Assembly: GCA_938084575.1 (NCBI GenBank)
Contig: CALKFG010000005.1
Coordinates: forward strand, 1-64,000
Direction: 5' to 3'
Length of the DNA: 64,000 bases
Origin: an uncultured Hyphomonadaceae bacterium
Lineage (GTDB): Bacteria > Pseudomonadota > Alphaproteobacteria > Caulobacterales > Hyphomonadaceae
Under the pieces are notes generated by a model that searched no databases, was not told the DNA's origin, and worked only from the letters and a program-made list of their open reading frames with translations. Position numbers and translations under genes: made by a program. The first letter of the stretch is position 1. Each line of letters begins with the position of its first letter. Below, piece by piece: positions 19,382-28,876 of this stretch.

Positions 19382-20041
19382 TTAGCCTGTCATGATGGCG
19401 CCCGGCATGGGACAGGTCACGCCCGTGCCGCCAATGCCACAATAGCCCGTCGGGTTTTTTGCCAGATATTGCTGGTGGTACGCCTCCGCCGGATAGAAAG
19501 CATCCAGAGGGCGGATCTCTGTTGTGATCGGACCGGCACCGGCCGCCTGCAGTGCCGCCTGATAAGCAGCGCGGCTTTGCTGCACAATCTCTGTCTGGTC
19601 GTCTGCCATGGTGTAAACAGCCGAGCGGTACTGGGTCCCGACATCATGACCCTGCCGCATGCCCTGGGTCGGATCATGCGACTCCCAAAACAGCTTCAGA
19701 AGGGCATCCAGACCAAGCTGGGCTGGGTCAAACACCACCCGGACGACTTCCGTATGACCTGTCTGGCCGGTGCAGGTCTCCTCATATGTCGGATGCGGCG
19801 TGTGCCCCCCGGCATAGCCAACCTGCGTCAGATAAACGCCCGGCATCTGCCAGAAGATGCGTTCCGCGCCCCAGAAACACCCCAGGGCGAGAACAATCTG
19901 TTGATATCCTTCCGGGCACTCAGCATCAAAGTCGATGCCCGACACAAAATGGGTTTGTGAGGTTGGTATCGGCGCGACCCGGCCGGGCAGCGCATTGTCA
20001 CGGTCAGGCAATACAGCAGGCTTGCGATTAAAAAACATCAT
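19382..20041 (-). CDS. msrA: Peptide methionine sulfoxide reductase MsrA
   Basis: Reduces methionine-S-sulfoxide in oxidised proteins. The 219-residue product has the catalytic motif [13 protein letters not shown], followed by [33 protein letters not shown] and [21 protein letters not shown], all hallmark MsrA. A second Cys pair near the end ([15 protein letters not shown]) could serve as resolving cysteines. Two adjacent ATGs (20041 and 20038) are possible starts. No signal peptide is evident. tRNA-Ser lies about 100 bp away on the opposite strand. Confidence 0.95.
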   Translation of the reverse strand: MMFFNRKPAVLPDRDNALPGRVAPIPTSQTHFVSGIDFDAECPEGYQQIVLALGCFWGAERIFWQMPGVYLTQVGYAGGHTPHPTYEETCTGQTGHTEVVRVVFDPAQLGLDALLKLFWESHDPTQGMRQGHDVGTQYRSAVYTMADDQTEIVQQSRAAYQAALQAAGAGPITTEIRPLDAFYPAEAYHQQYLAKNPTGYCGIGGTGVTCPMPGAIMTG

Positions 20042-20140
20042 CTCGTCCCTTCAGATCCTCGGATAATATGGGCCTTCTGCAGCCGGGCGCAATGTCCCGG
20101 CTTGCAGTCCTCACTGGCAGCGCTATAGACCACAATTGCT

Positions 20141-20230
20141 GGTGAGGTGGCCGAGTGGTCGAAGGCGCACGCCTGGAACGCGTGTAGGCTGGCAACAGTC
20201 TCCAGGGTTCGAATCCCTGTCTCACCGCCA
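20141..20230 (+). tRNA. tRNA-Ser (anticodon GGA)
   Basis: A complete class II tRNA. Acceptor GGTGAGG (20141-20147) pairs with TCTCACC (20220-20226) with one G-T pair; the discriminator is G and CCA is encoded (20228-20230). The anticodon stem CACGC/GCGTG holds the loop CTGGAAC, giving GGA. A long variable arm and the T loop GGTTCGAATCC are present. A serine identity fits both the long variable arm and the anticodon. Confidence 0.97.
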
Positions 20231-20363
20231 CATGCGAGTCTGCGCGACGGGCAGACCCCCCAGGACAAGGCCCGCCGCCGGGGCTAGGGTCCCTTCAGGC
20301 AGACGCGCAGCGATTCAAACAAAGGATTGGTCTGTTTGCAGCCAATCTTCTCAAAGCTGCCGC

Positions 20364-20388
20364 CTGGAGGAGGGCTGACCCCCTCCAG
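20364..20388. other. Inverted repeat between tRNA-Ser and the helicase gene
   Basis: CTGGAGG (20364-20370) and CCTCCAG (20382-20388) pair perfectly, with an inner GGG/CCC extension and a CTGA loop. Neither strand has a good T-run immediately after it (plus: TAAAAAC), so I do not call a terminator. Apart from this, the gap 20231-20466 holds nothing I can support. Confidence 0.4.
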
Positions 20389-20466
20389 TAAAAACAGCCG
20401 GACCGGGTGGTCTTAATCTGCCGCGCCCGGCTTTTTCCGACCACGTCACACAACGGAAAACCGGCA

Positions 20467-22278
20467 TCAGCTCGCCGCGGATCCGCGATGGGGCGCTTTC
20501 TTGGTACGCTTCTTTTCACCGTTCGGCCCACGCGGCTTTTTCGGCCCGCGAGGCTTTTTGCTCTTCACATTTTCTCGCTTCATTGGCGATGATGGGCCGG
20601 GTCCGGGGCCTTCTGCCAAGCCCACCCATATGCTCTTATCGATGATTTGAGCATCCCCGGCAGCCTGTAAAAGCTTTAGCGCGGCATCGGGTTTCAGCTC
20701 GATATGAGTCGCATCCGGAGAAATGCGAATTGCGCCAATGCTGTTGCGAGAAAACCCGCCAGATTTACAGAGCATCGGGATCAGCCACTTTGGGTCCGCT
20801 TTGTTTTTGCGCCCAACACCCAGCCTGACCCATTGGCCATCTGAAAAATCCGAACCGCTGCGTCCCCCATGTTCCCGCTGTTCGCGCTGTGCGCGGTCAT
20901 CACCATACGGCGCGTTGCGATCGGGATCGTACTTGTCGCTGCGAGACCGAGCAGGTTTCTCCGAACCCGGATCCTGCAGAACTTCAGGAGCGGAATCGGT
21001 AGCACGCGTCAGACGAACGATCGCAGCGGCCAGCTGCTCTGCCGGGTATTTCTCAAGCAGGGCCTCAGCAAGCGCCCGCTCGGACCCTTCGGCGCGCGTT
21101 TGAAACACCTCATTGGCCAGTAATTTTTCATTCAACGCAGCATCAATCTCGGCTGCAGACGGCGGTAATCGCCAATTCGCGTCGACGTTCGCATCCTGCA
21201 GCAACCGTTCTGTCCGCCGCCGGGCACGAACGGGAACAATCAAAGCGCAGACCCCTTTTCGGCCGGCGCGCCCGGTACGGCCAGACCGGTGCAACAGGCC
21301 CTCCTTGTTGCGCGGCAGGTCGGCATGAATCACCAGGTCCAGGCCTGGAAGATCAAGCCCGCGCGCCGCGACATCGGTTGCGACACAAACCCGGGCACGC
21401 CCATCCCGCATGGCGAGGACCGAATTGCTCCGTTCTTTCTGACTGAACTCTCCGGAAAGCGCGACAACCGGAAACCCGCGATTGGTCAACCGGGCCGTCA
21501 ATTTATTCACGGCATCGCGGCGCGAGCAAAAGACAATCGCATTCGGCGCGTCGTGAAACAGGAGAAGGTTGATGATTGCCTTTTCCACATCCGTGGGGGT
21601 CACCGTCATCGCATGATAGGTAATGTCATTATGGGTGGACTGAGCGGAGGTCGTGTTCAGTCGGACCGCGTCATTTTGAAAGGCTTCCGCCAACCTTGCG
21701 ATAGGTTTTGAAACAGTCGCAGAGAACATGAGCGTCCGCCGCTCTGCCGGCGCCGCATCCAGAATGTATTCAAGCTCCTCCCGAAAGCCCATGTCCATCA
21801 TTTCATCGGCTTCATCCAGGACCACGGCGCGCAACTGGTTCAGATCGAGAGAACCGCGGCGGATATGGTCGACCAGGCGTCCGGGCGTGCCGACAACGAA
21901 ATGAACGCCTTTTGCCAACGCCCGCCGCTCGTCCCGGATATCAATGCCCCCGATACAGGACGTCACCTGCCCGCCCGCAGGCGCGTACAGCCATCTGAGC
22001 TCCTTTGTCACCTGCAGGGCCAGCTCGCGGGTCGGCGCGACAACCAAGGCCAGGGGGACGTCGGTCTCTGGCAGGTGCGAGGCATCGTTGAGAACAGACG
22101 CTGCCAATGCGAGACCAAATGCAACGGTTTTGCCCGATCCGGTCTGTGCAGACACCAGCAGGTCGCGGCCAGACAAGGACGGCTCCAGGACTGCTTCTTG
22201 GACCGGCGTGAGGGTGTCGTAACCTTTGTCCGCCAGCGCCGTGGCAAGTGGCGCAGCAATCTCAAACTGGGGTGTCAT
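20467..22278 (-). CDS. DEAD-box RNA helicase with DbpA-type RNA-binding domain
   Basis: A 603-residue ATP-dependent RNA helicase. The core shows the Q motif (PLTPVQ-type TLTPVQEAVL), AQTGSGKTVAF, PTRELALQV, GTPGRLVDHI, VLDEADEMMDMGF, SATVSKP, VFCSRRDAV, ATDVAARGLDLPGL and HRSGRTGRAGRKG. After a charged linker, residues 490-570 (WVRLGVGRKNKADPKWLIP) are a DbpA/CsdA RNA-recognition domain, and the tail is Lys/Arg/Pro-rich. Such proteins act in ribosome assembly, RNA decay or cold adaptation; which one cannot be read here. A 303-bp non-coding stretch precedes the gene. Confidence 0.93.
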   Translation of the reverse strand: MTPQFEIAAPLATALADKGYDTLTPVQEAVLEPSLSGRDLLVSAQTGSGKTVAFGLALAASVLNDASHLPETDVPLALVVAPTRELALQVTKELRWLYAPAGGQVTSCIGGIDIRDERRALAKGVHFVVGTPGRLVDHIRRGSLDLNQLRAVVLDEADEMMDMGFREELEYILDAAPAERRTLMFSATVSKPIARLAEAFQNDAVRLNTTSAQSTHNDITYHAMTVTPTDVEKAIINLLLFHDAPNAIVFCSRRDAVNKLTARLTNRGFPVVALSGEFSQKERSNSVLAMRDGRARVCVATDVAARGLDLPGLDLVIHADLPRNKEGLLHRSGRTGRAGRKGVCALIVPVRARRRTERLLQDANVDANWRLPPSAAEIDAALNEKLLANEVFQTRAEGSERALAEALLEKYPAEQLAAAIVRLTRATDSAPEVLQDPGSEKPARSRSDKYDPDRNAPYGDDRAQREQREHGGRSGSDFSDGQWVRLGVGRKNKADPKWLIPMLCKSGGFSRNSIGAIRISPDATHIELKPDAALKLLQAAGDAQIIDKSIWVGLAEGPGPGPSSPMKRENVKSKKPRGPKKPRGPNGEKKRTKKAPHRGSAAS

Positions 22279-22581
22279 TATGGGGCTTTCAGATGGACTT
22301 GAAACATCCCGCGCGATCTAGGCTAGAGGGCGAGGCTCAACTTTAATGCAAATACCCTGTATATCCTGATCTCCATAATGATAAGTGCAGATTGATCTGT
22401 GGCTGTTGTCGCCGACGAGGGCCCTTACCGGCTTTTTGAGACCGTCCGGGCTTCGCTCGGGCAGCTGTGCCGCGCGTGTAGTTACATGAGCTCCGGCGGG
22501 GGTGCACCAGCCGGCCGGGCCCGGCTGTTCTGACGGCTCTCGGCTCACTGGTTCTGGAGAGATAAGAAACCCCTGTCGGGT
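22279..22581 (-). other. 303-bp non-coding stretch, leader of the helicase gene
   Basis: No gene is supported here on either strand. At the PepSY end, a 5-bp stem (AACCC/GGGTT, 22568-22582) followed on the minus strand by TTTCTTATC may be a weak terminator. Further on, CCGAGC and GCCCGG (about 22447-22461) form a 6-bp stem around GAA. The 100 bp nearest the helicase start are A+T-richer and probably hold its promoter. A long structured leader would suit a cold-responsive helicase, but that is inference. Confidence 0.35.
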
Positions 22582-23115
22582 TCATGCCCGTCTGGCGCGT
22601 CGTTTCTTTCTTTTCCAGCGCTTCAAATAGGGCTCCACAAACAGCCATATTCCCGTCGCCCAAAGCATCAGGAGAATAACACCTACGGGCAGAAACACGA
22701 AGGTTTTGACCCCTTTTCCAAAAAAGGACCCGTCGTGGATTTGCTCGAAAAGATCAGACCGTCTGTATTCGAGGGACAAGATCTCCAGCGTCACCAGGTC
22801 AATTTGAACCTCCCAGCGGTTCTCGGCGATAAATTTCGCAATGCCCCGGTCAGAACGAATGTCAATTCGGTCGAACGCCGTCCAAGATGTCATCTCCAAT
22901 TCGGGGACGGCCGCCGCCACAGCGTAGAGCTCTGAAAGCGTGGTTTCAGGCGCAACATCCGATGGTGCGACACTGCGCTGGGTCGGAGGCTGGATCCAGC
23001 TTATGTCCTTTTTAAGCATCAAGACCAACCCCGCCACGACCATGATGCCCAATGGAAGCATGGCCAAGGGTGACGCCCAATGATGAATGTTTCGAAGAAC
23101 CCGTCCGATTTTCAT
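22582..23115 (-). CDS. PepSY-associated membrane protein
   Basis: A 177-residue protein with an N-terminal HHWASPLAMLPLGIMVVAGLVLMLKK membrane helix, a soluble periplasmic PepSY-like middle (RWEVQIDLVTLEILSLEYR, LFEQIHDGSFFG), a second helix (FVFLPVGVILLMLWATGIWLFV) and a highly basic cytoplasmic end. This is the PepSY_TM layout, found in iron-uptake-linked reductases and in stand-alone membrane proteins. No siderophore or reductase gene is adjacent, so the function is unknown. It is divergent from the Asp-box protein with 154 bp between starts. Confidence 0.8.
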   Translation of the reverse strand: MKIGRVLRNIHHWASPLAMLPLGIMVVAGLVLMLKKDISWIQPPTQRSVAPSDVAPETTLSELYAVAAAVPELEMTSWTAFDRIDIRSDRGIAKFIAENRWEVQIDLVTLEILSLEYRRSDLFEQIHDGSFFGKGVKTFVFLPVGVILLMLWATGIWLFVEPYLKRWKRKKRRARRA

Positions 23116-23269
23116 ACCCGCATCGTCGTCATGACAGAGAATCGGTCAAGTTTCGAAGCCAGCCCCAGATGAGTTTTATAATCTTTATATTCCATCACAC
23201 TTCCCCTGCTGCCACGTGCCCGCTAGGCTTCGGCCAAAATATAAACCAAACATAAGAACCGGTGGGACC

Positions 23270-26200
23270 ATGAAAAATATCCTCTGCATTATTCTGCTTT
23301 CGATTCTGCCCCATGCCGCCGCTGCGCAAACCGGCAAACCAGCAAAGGGTGATCCCCTGTCGGCTGACAATTTTACGGGGTTTGAATTCCGCAGTGTTGG
23401 TCCCGCCTTTATGTCAGGTCGTATCAGCGATATCGAAATCCTTCAGGACGATCCGTCGACCTGGATCGTTGGCGTTGGCTCCGGTGGTGTCTGGCGCACC
23501 GAAAATGCCGGAACGACATGGACACCGATATTTGACAATGAGCGCGCTTATTCGATTGGCACTGTAGCGGTGGATCCGTCGAACCCGCATACGCTTTGGG
23601 TTGGCACGGGGGAAAATCACGCCGGCCGGCATGTCGGATATGGCAAAGGGGTCTACCGGTCTCGGGATGGCGGCGACTCCTGGGAACATCTTGGACTGGA
23701 GGCTTCCGAGCACATTTCAGAAATCATCATCCACCCAGAGGATTCCAATACTGTCTGGGTAGCGGCTCAGGGTCCACTCTGGTCTCCCGGTGGCGAGCGG
23801 GGGCTTTATAAATCGACCAATGGCGGGGAAAACTGGGACCTGGTTCTGTCTCTGGGTAAGTGGACCGGTGTGACCGATCTCATAATTGATCCCACTAATC
23901 CGGACCGCCTGATCGCAGCGACCTGGCAACGCCACCGCACAGTTGCCGCTTATATGGGAGCCGGACCGGAAAGCGGTCTGCATATTACGGAGGACGGCGG
24001 CGAGACGTGGCGCAAGGCCAGCGCCGGCTTGCCCAGCGGGAATATCGGCAAAATCGGTCTGGCAATTTCGCCGCACGACCCTGACATCGTCTATGCTGCG
24101 ATCGAGCAGGAACGCCGAACCGGAGGCATATACCGATCAGACAATCGTGGGGAGAGCTGGACCCGCATGTCCGATACTGTTTCCGGCGGCACGGGCCCAC
24201 ATTATTATCAGGAATTATACGCCCACCCTCACCATTTGGACCGCATCATTCTGGTCTCCAACACCACCCAGATCTCTGATGATGGCGGGGCAACTTTCAG
24301 AGATTTAAACAATGAAAACAAGCACGTGGATGATCATGCGGTTGCTTTTCACCCGACCGATCCGGATCATATGCTTGTTGGCTCGGATGGCGGGCTTTAC
24401 GAGACTCTGGATGACACTGCGACCTGGCGGTTCATCGCAAACCTTCCCATCACTCAATTCTACGATATTGCTCTCGACGACGCTCTGCCCTTCTACAATA
24501 TCTATGGGGGCACGCAGGACAACAGCACACAGATGGGTCCGTCCCGGACGGATAGCCGGCACGGCATTCGTAACTCGGACTGGGAGGTCACGCTCTTTGC
24601 CGACGGCCATGAGCCAGATGTGGAGCCGGGCAATCCAGATATCGCCTATGCCAGCTGGCAGCAGGGCAATCTCACACGGTTTGACCGGACGACCGGTGAA
24701 CTCGTCTATATCCGCGCCCAGCCGCAGCCGGGCGACCCCGCAGAGCGCTTCAATTGGGATGCGCCGCTGGTGGTCTCATCGCATCAGCCAAAACGGCTGT
24801 ATCACGCATCCCAAAGAGTTTGGCGTTCAGATGATCGCGGGGATAATTGGACTCCGATTTCAGGCGACCTGACCCGAAATCAGGACAGGATGCTGCTGCC
24901 AATCATGGGGCGCCAATGGTCTTGGGATGCCGGCTGGGACCTGTATGCGATGTCGGTCTATAACACGATTAGTGCCCTCGCCGAGTCGCCGGTTGATGAG
25001 AATGTGATTTATGCCGGCACCGACGACGGCCTCATTCAGGTGTCTACAGATGGCGGCGCGACCTGGCGGAAAACAGAAACAGGTGACCTTCGGGGCGTCC
25101 CGGATCTTTCTTTCGTCAATGATTTTGAGCCCTCGCGGTTTGCCGCCGGCACCGTTTTTATGGCCCTGGACAACCACAAGAATGGTGATTTCAGTCCGTA
25201 TCTTCTGCGGTCAGATAATTATGGCCGTAACTGGCGCATGATCACCAACGGCCTGCCCTCCGATGAACAGGTCTGGCGCATCGTCCAGGACCACAAGAAC
25301 CCGGATCTTCTGTTCATTGGCACAGAGTTTGGCGTCTATTTCACCATCGATGGTGGGGCAAATTGGACCCAGATGACTGCGGGAATCCCCCCGATCCCGG
25401 CACGGGATCTGCTGATCCACCAGCGGGAGAATGACCTCGTCGTTGGAACTTTTGGCCGGTCCATTTACGTGATGGATGATATTTCACCACTGCGCGAGAT
25501 TTCAAAGGACCTGCTGGCGTCAGGCGCCCAGCTTTTCCCGGTGCGCCGGGCCTTGTGGTACAAGCAGCAGCATGAGTTGGGATTCGACGCCCGGGGCTAT
25601 CAGGGGCATGGCTATTTTCAGGCCGATAACCCACCCTTCGGCGCAGTCATAACCTATTATCTGAGCGAAGGGCTGCAAACGCCAGAGCAGCGACGCCAGG
25701 CCGCAGAAGAAGAACTGAACAAGGCTGGACAAAATACCCCTTTTCCTGGCTTTGACACTATCGAGGCGGAACGGCGTGCCCCACCGCCATCTATCTGGCT
25801 GATAATCCGTGATGACACCGGAAAGGTCGTCCGGCGTCTGCCGGGCCCTGTCACGGCCGGCTTCCACCGGGTATCCTGGGATCTGACTTATCCCAGTACG
25901 GCAGCGGTGGCCGAACCGGGTGGCCGCGACCGCGGACCTTCCGGTCATTTGGTCGCCCCAGGCACCTATACGGTTGAAATGGTTCGGCACAGCGATGGAG
26001 AAACAACCGCACTTGGCGACACCCAGACCCTTGAGGTCGTCCGTCTGACCGAAGGCGCGCTGCCAGGATCTCCGGATGACGAAGTCGTACGCTTTTGGGA
26101 ACGCCTTGGCGCGATGGAACGGAAAGTGTCCGCTGCCAACGCCTCCATTGAAATGACGCATGGCAGGCTGCAGCGTATTCAGTCGGCCCTGACCCGGACG

Positions 26201-26539
26201 CGCACGGCGCCGGGTGAGCTGGACCGGCAGTATGAGGCTCTTCGCCAAAACCTGTTTGATATCGAGGAGGCCTTAGGCGGAAATCAGAGCCGCGCGGGAC
26301 GTCACGGCGCGGAACCCTCGACCGTTGGCTCACGCCTGTCCTTCGCCCAGATGGGCACGGGCAACGCCACCTATGGGCCATCAGCGGCGCACAAGCAGCA
26401 ATTGGATCTCGCCGAGGCTGAGTTCAGCGGGATTCTTGACCGTCTGGTCAATCTTATGGAGGAGGGCATTCCAGCGCTTGAGGCTGCATTGGAAGAGGTC
26501 GGCGCACCCTGGAGCGGTGGAAAGCTGCCCTCTGACTAA
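23270..26539 (+). CDS. Large secreted Asp-box (BNR/VPS10-like) repeat protein
   Basis: A 1089-residue protein with a cleavable signal peptide (MKNILCIILLSILPHAAAAQ). At least ten Asp-box motifs of the form S/T-x-D/N-x-G-x-x-W are visible (e.g. SRDGGDSWEHL, STNGGENWDLV, TEDGGETWRKA, SDNYGRNWRMI, TIDGGANWTQM), spread over residues 60-740, predicting one or two large beta-propellers of the sortilin/VPS10 or sialidase-like type. Residues 750-850 hold a proline-rich segment and about 850-960 a beta-sandwich (PGPVTAGFHRVSWDLTYPS). The end is helical. Catalytic residues cannot be assigned. The start at 23270 gives the signal peptide; it is not in an operon. Confidence 0.85.
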   Translation: MKNILCIILLSILPHAAAAQTGKPAKGDPLSADNFTGFEFRSVGPAFMSGRISDIEILQDDPSTWIVGVGSGGVWRTENAGTTWTPIFDNERAYSIGTVAVDPSNPHTLWVGTGENHAGRHVGYGKGVYRSRDGGDSWEHLGLEASEHISEIIIHPEDSNTVWVAAQGPLWSPGGERGLYKSTNGGENWDLVLSLGKWTGVTDLIIDPTNPDRLIAATWQRHRTVAAYMGAGPESGLHITEDGGETWRKASAGLPSGNIGKIGLAISPHDPDIVYAAIEQERRTGGIYRSDNRGESWTRMSDTVSGGTGPHYYQELYAHPHHLDRIILVSNTTQISDDGGATFRDLNNENKHVDDHAVAFHPTDPDHMLVGSDGGLYETLDDTATWRFIANLPITQFYDIALDDALPFYNIYGGTQDNSTQMGPSRTDSRHGIRNSDWEVTLFADGHEPDVEPGNPDIAYASWQQGNLTRFDRTTGELVYIRAQPQPGDPAERFNWDAPLVVSSHQPKRLYHASQRVWRSDDRGDNWTPISGDLTRNQDRMLLPIMGRQWSWDAGWDLYAMSVYNTISALAESPVDENVIYAGTDDGLIQVSTDGGATWRKTETGDLRGVPDLSFVNDFEPSRFAAGTVFMALDNHKNGDFSPYLLRSDNYGRNWRMITNGLPSDEQVWRIVQDHKNPDLLFIGTEFGVYFTIDGGANWTQMTAGIPPIPARDLLIHQRENDLVVGTFGRSIYVMDDISPLREISKDLLASGAQLFPVRRALWYKQQHELGFDARGYQGHGYFQADNPPFGAVITYYLSEGLQTPEQRRQAAEEELNKAGQNTPFPGFDTIEAERRAPPPSIWLIIRDDTGKVVRRLPGPVTAGFHRVSWDLTYPSTAAVAEPGGRDRGPSGHLVAPGTYTVEMVRHSDGETTALGDTQTLEVVRLTEGALPGSPDDEVVRFWERLGAMERKVSAANASIEMTHGRLQRIQSALTRTRTAPGELDRQYEALRQNLFDIEEALGGNQSRAGRHGAEPSTVGSRLSFAQMGTGNATYGPSAAHKQQLDLAEAEFSGILDRLVNLMEEGIPALEAALEEVGAPWSGGKLPSD

Positions 26540-26717
26540 GGCTTCACATCCGCGGCGTCGGTTGTGGCGCCCGGGTGGCGGTCCGGATCACGCTTCACCC
26601 GACCGGCCCCTTTGCTCAAACGCAGGGCAGCTTCGGGCCCTGAGATTTTGACCGCGAGGCATTTACTGGGCGACGCCCTGCCTTATCTTATCGCATGATT
26701 TTTACCCGGAGGATGTG

Positions 26718-27320
26718 ATGAACAAGCCTATTGCGGATGCTGCCCTGGACCAGATCTGGCGGAATGCCCGAAGTCACAATGTCTGGACAGACAAGGCTGT
26801 GCCAGAAACACTGATTCGCGCAACTTATGACCTCGCCAAGATGGGCCCGACCAGCGCCAATTGTTCCCCGGCCCGGTTCGTGTTTTTGCAGTCAGGCGCG
26901 GCCAAGGAGCGGCTACTGCCCTTTCTCATGGAAGGAAACCGCGACAAAACCATGGCTGCGCCCTGGGTCGTAATCATCGCGCACGACCTCGATTTTCACG
27001 AAAAGATTCCGGACCTCTTTCCCCACAATCCAGGGGCCCGAGACTGGTTTTTAGACCCCGTTAATCGCGAAATCACGGCATTTCGGAACGGCACCCTCTC
27101 CGGCGCCTATCTTATGCTGGCTGCAAGAGCCCTGGGTCTGGATTGTGGACCGATGTCCGGATTCGACAATGCCGGCGTTGATCAAGCCTTCTTTCTGGAC
27201 AATCCGGCCACAGCGACATGGAGATCCAACTGGCTCTGCAGCCTTGGCCATGGCGACGACGGGGGCCTGTTTCCACGCAGCCCGCGCCTGCCCTTCGATG
27301 ATGCCTGCCAGATTCTCTAG
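26718..27320 (+). CDS. RutE-like nitroreductase (malonic semialdehyde reductase family)
   Basis: A 200-residue FMN-dependent nitroreductase-fold protein. Diagnostic wording of the RutE/HadB subfamily includes DQIWRNARSHNVWTDKAVPETLIRATYDLAKMGPTSANCSPARFVFL, GLDCGPMSGFDNAGVDQAFF and the C-terminal SNWLCSLGHGD. In pyrimidine degradation RutE reduces malonic semialdehyde to 3-hydroxypropionate, but no other rut gene is nearby, so another carbonyl or nitro substrate is equally possible. GGAGGA 5 nt upstream selects ATG 26718 over a GTG one codon earlier. tsaB begins 8 bp after the stop. Confidence 0.85.
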   Translation: MNKPIADAALDQIWRNARSHNVWTDKAVPETLIRATYDLAKMGPTSANCSPARFVFLQSGAAKERLLPFLMEGNRDKTMAAPWVVIIAHDLDFHEKIPDLFPHNPGARDWFLDPVNREITAFRNGTLSGAYLMLAARALGLDCGPMSGFDNAGVDQAFFLDNPATATWRSNWLCSLGHGDDGGLFPRSPRLPFDDACQIL

Positions 27321-27328
27321 GCCCGGAT

Positions 27329-27961
27329 ATGCTCATCCTTGGATTCTATACGACCGGACGTGGATGCGACGTGGCCCTGACCCGGGACTCAGAAATAGTC
27401 GCCAGATGTCAGGACACCGCAGAGCGCGGCCAGGATGTGACATTGCCTATGCTGACGCGATCGATCTGGACCGATGCGGGGATACGCCTCCAAGATATTG
27501 ATCGGATCGCGGTCGTCACCGGGCCTGGCAGCTTTACCGGAATCCGCCTCGGCGTGGCCTTTGCCCGAGGGCTGGCCCTGGCCCTCGACAAGCCCTGCCT
27601 CGGCGTCACCAGTCTTGAGGCCAGCCTGCCTCTGGGCCAACAGGGTTCTGCAATGGTCCTCCTGCCCGCCAAGAGACGGCCGCCCCAGCCCACCTATTGG
27701 GTGCAGAGATTCCGGTCGGGCCACGCAACGGGGGCCCCGGAGGAGTGCCCTCTGACCGTCCTCCAGGCTGAGCTTGCCGCTCATCCCCACCTGCTTTTTG
27801 GAGATGCCGCATCCCTGCCCGCTGAGGCCGCCCACCTCCAGATCCATCCCTCCGAGCCGAGCGCCTCAGCCGCCGCGATTTTTTCAGCCGATCTGGACCC
27901 TGACCTCCATCCGCCCCGACCGACCTATGCGCGGGCCCCAGACGCCGCCCCCCCAGCTTGA
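27329..27961 (+). CDS. tsaB: TsaB, tRNA threonylcarbamoyladenosine biosynthesis protein
   Basis: A 210-residue ASKHA-fold partner of TsaD that supports t6A37 formation on ANN-decoding tRNAs. The N-terminal LILGFYTTGRGCDVAL and the signature VVTGPGSFTGIRLGVAFARGLALAL are clear. The C-terminal half is short and rich in Ala/Pro, as is common for TsaB. The stop overlaps the rimI start (TGATG), the usual tsaB-rimI coupling. Confidence 0.93.
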   Translation: MLILGFYTTGRGCDVALTRDSEIVARCQDTAERGQDVTLPMLTRSIWTDAGIRLQDIDRIAVVTGPGSFTGIRLGVAFARGLALALDKPCLGVTSLEASLPLGQQGSAMVLLPAKRRPPQPTYWVQRFRSGHATGAPEECPLTVLQAELAAHPHLLFGDAASLPAEAAHLQIHPSEPSASAAAIFSADLDPDLHPPRPTYARAPDAAPPA

Positions 27962-28422
27962 TGCCCGTCCAACGATTGACCCAGGCTGATGGCCTGGATT
28001 TAGCCGCGCTTCACGGGCAATGTTTCATTGAAGACGGAGCTTGGTCAGCGTCGTTCTTCGCCAACCTGCTTCAGCGGGATACGGGTATGGCCTATGGATG
28101 TTATGCAGCCCAAAAACTCATCGCCATGTCTGTTTTTCAAAGCGTTCATCCTGAGGTGGAACTGCTGACGATGTGTACCCATCCCGGGGCACGACGGCAG
28201 GGCCATGCCGACAAGGTATTGCGCTTTGCCCTGACCGATCTCGCCAGGACGGGAATCACGACAGCGCACCTTGAGGTCGCAGAAGATAACGAAGAAGCCA
28301 TCCGTTTATATAAAGGCTTGGGGTTTGGTCAAAGCGGTCGCAGGCATGGTTATTATGAAGCTGGGACAGGACCGCGGCGAAATGCGCTCCAATTCACCTG
28401 CAACATTGCTAGACAGCCCTGA
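27961..28422 (+). CDS. rimI: RimI-type N-acetyltransferase
   Basis: A 153-residue GNAT enzyme; RimI acetylates the N-terminus of ribosomal protein S18 and some other proteins. The acetyl-CoA loop lies in VELLTMCTHPGARRQGHADKVLRFAL, followed by HLEVAEDNEEAIRLYKGLGFGQSGRRHGYY, the classic GNAT ending. It is coupled to tsaB by a TGATG overlap and followed after 22 bp by a Fur-family gene, a gene order seen in several alphaproteobacteria. Confidence 0.9.
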   Translation: MPVQRLTQADGLDLAALHGQCFIEDGAWSASFFANLLQRDTGMAYGCYAAQKLIAMSVFQSVHPEVELLTMCTHPGARRQGHADKVLRFALTDLARTGITTAHLEVAEDNEEAIRLYKGLGFGQSGRRHGYYEAGTGPRRNALQFTCNIARQP

Positions 28423-28444
28423 TTAAAGAGGGCATTTAGAGCCC

Positions 28445-28876
28445 ATGGAACGCTTGGAACGCCTTTGCGCCGAAAAAGGGCTGCGCATGACGGATCAGCG
28501 CAGAACCATTGCGCGCATTCTATCGCTGGCCGACGATCACCCCGACGCGGAGGAGCTCCATCGGCGCGCCAATGCTGTTGACACCTCAATCTCTCTGGCA
28601 ACCGTGTACCGAACGGTGAAACTGTTCGACGAGGCAGGAATAATTGAGAGCCATGATTTCGGCGATGGCAGAGCGCGCTACGAGGAAGTCCCCGATGAGC
28701 ACCATGATCACCTGATTGATGTTAAAACAGGCCGGGTGATTGAATTTCAGAATGAGGAAATTGAACGCCTTCAGGAAGAGATTGCGCGCAAGCTTGGCTA
28801 CAGACTGGTCGACCACAGGCTGGAGCTCTATGCCGTGCCTGTCGATCCTAAAGATGTGGACGATGACCGCTCTTGA
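28445..28876 (+). CDS. fur: Fur-family metalloregulator (Fur/Mur type)
   Basis: A 143-residue metal-dependent repressor. The winged helix contains MTDQRRTIARILSLADDHPDAEELHRRA and SLATVYRTVKLFDEAGIIESHDFGDGRARYE; the metal site includes the DEHHDHLIDVKTGRVIEF block. Only one Cys is present (residue 8), so the CxxC structural zinc sites of E. coli Fur are missing, as is usual for alphaproteobacterial Fur/Mur. Iron versus manganese specificity cannot be decided. The stop overlaps the udk start. Confidence 0.88.
   Translation: MERLERLCAEKGLRMTDQRRTIARILSLADDHPDAEELHRRANAVDTSISLATVYRTVKLFDEAGIIESHDFGDGRARYEEVPDEHHDHLIDVKTGRVIEFQNEEIERLQEEIARKLGYRLVDHRLELYAVPVDPKDVDDDRS

Noticed and set aside
20364-20388. 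Rho-independent terminator for tRNA-Ser or the helicase
   Set aside because: The stem is good but neither strand has a T-run directly after it, so it is listed only as an inverted repeat.
26718-27320. Part of a Rut pyrimidine-degradation operon
   Set aside because: Only the RutE-like reductase is present; no rutA, B, C, D or F is adjacent.
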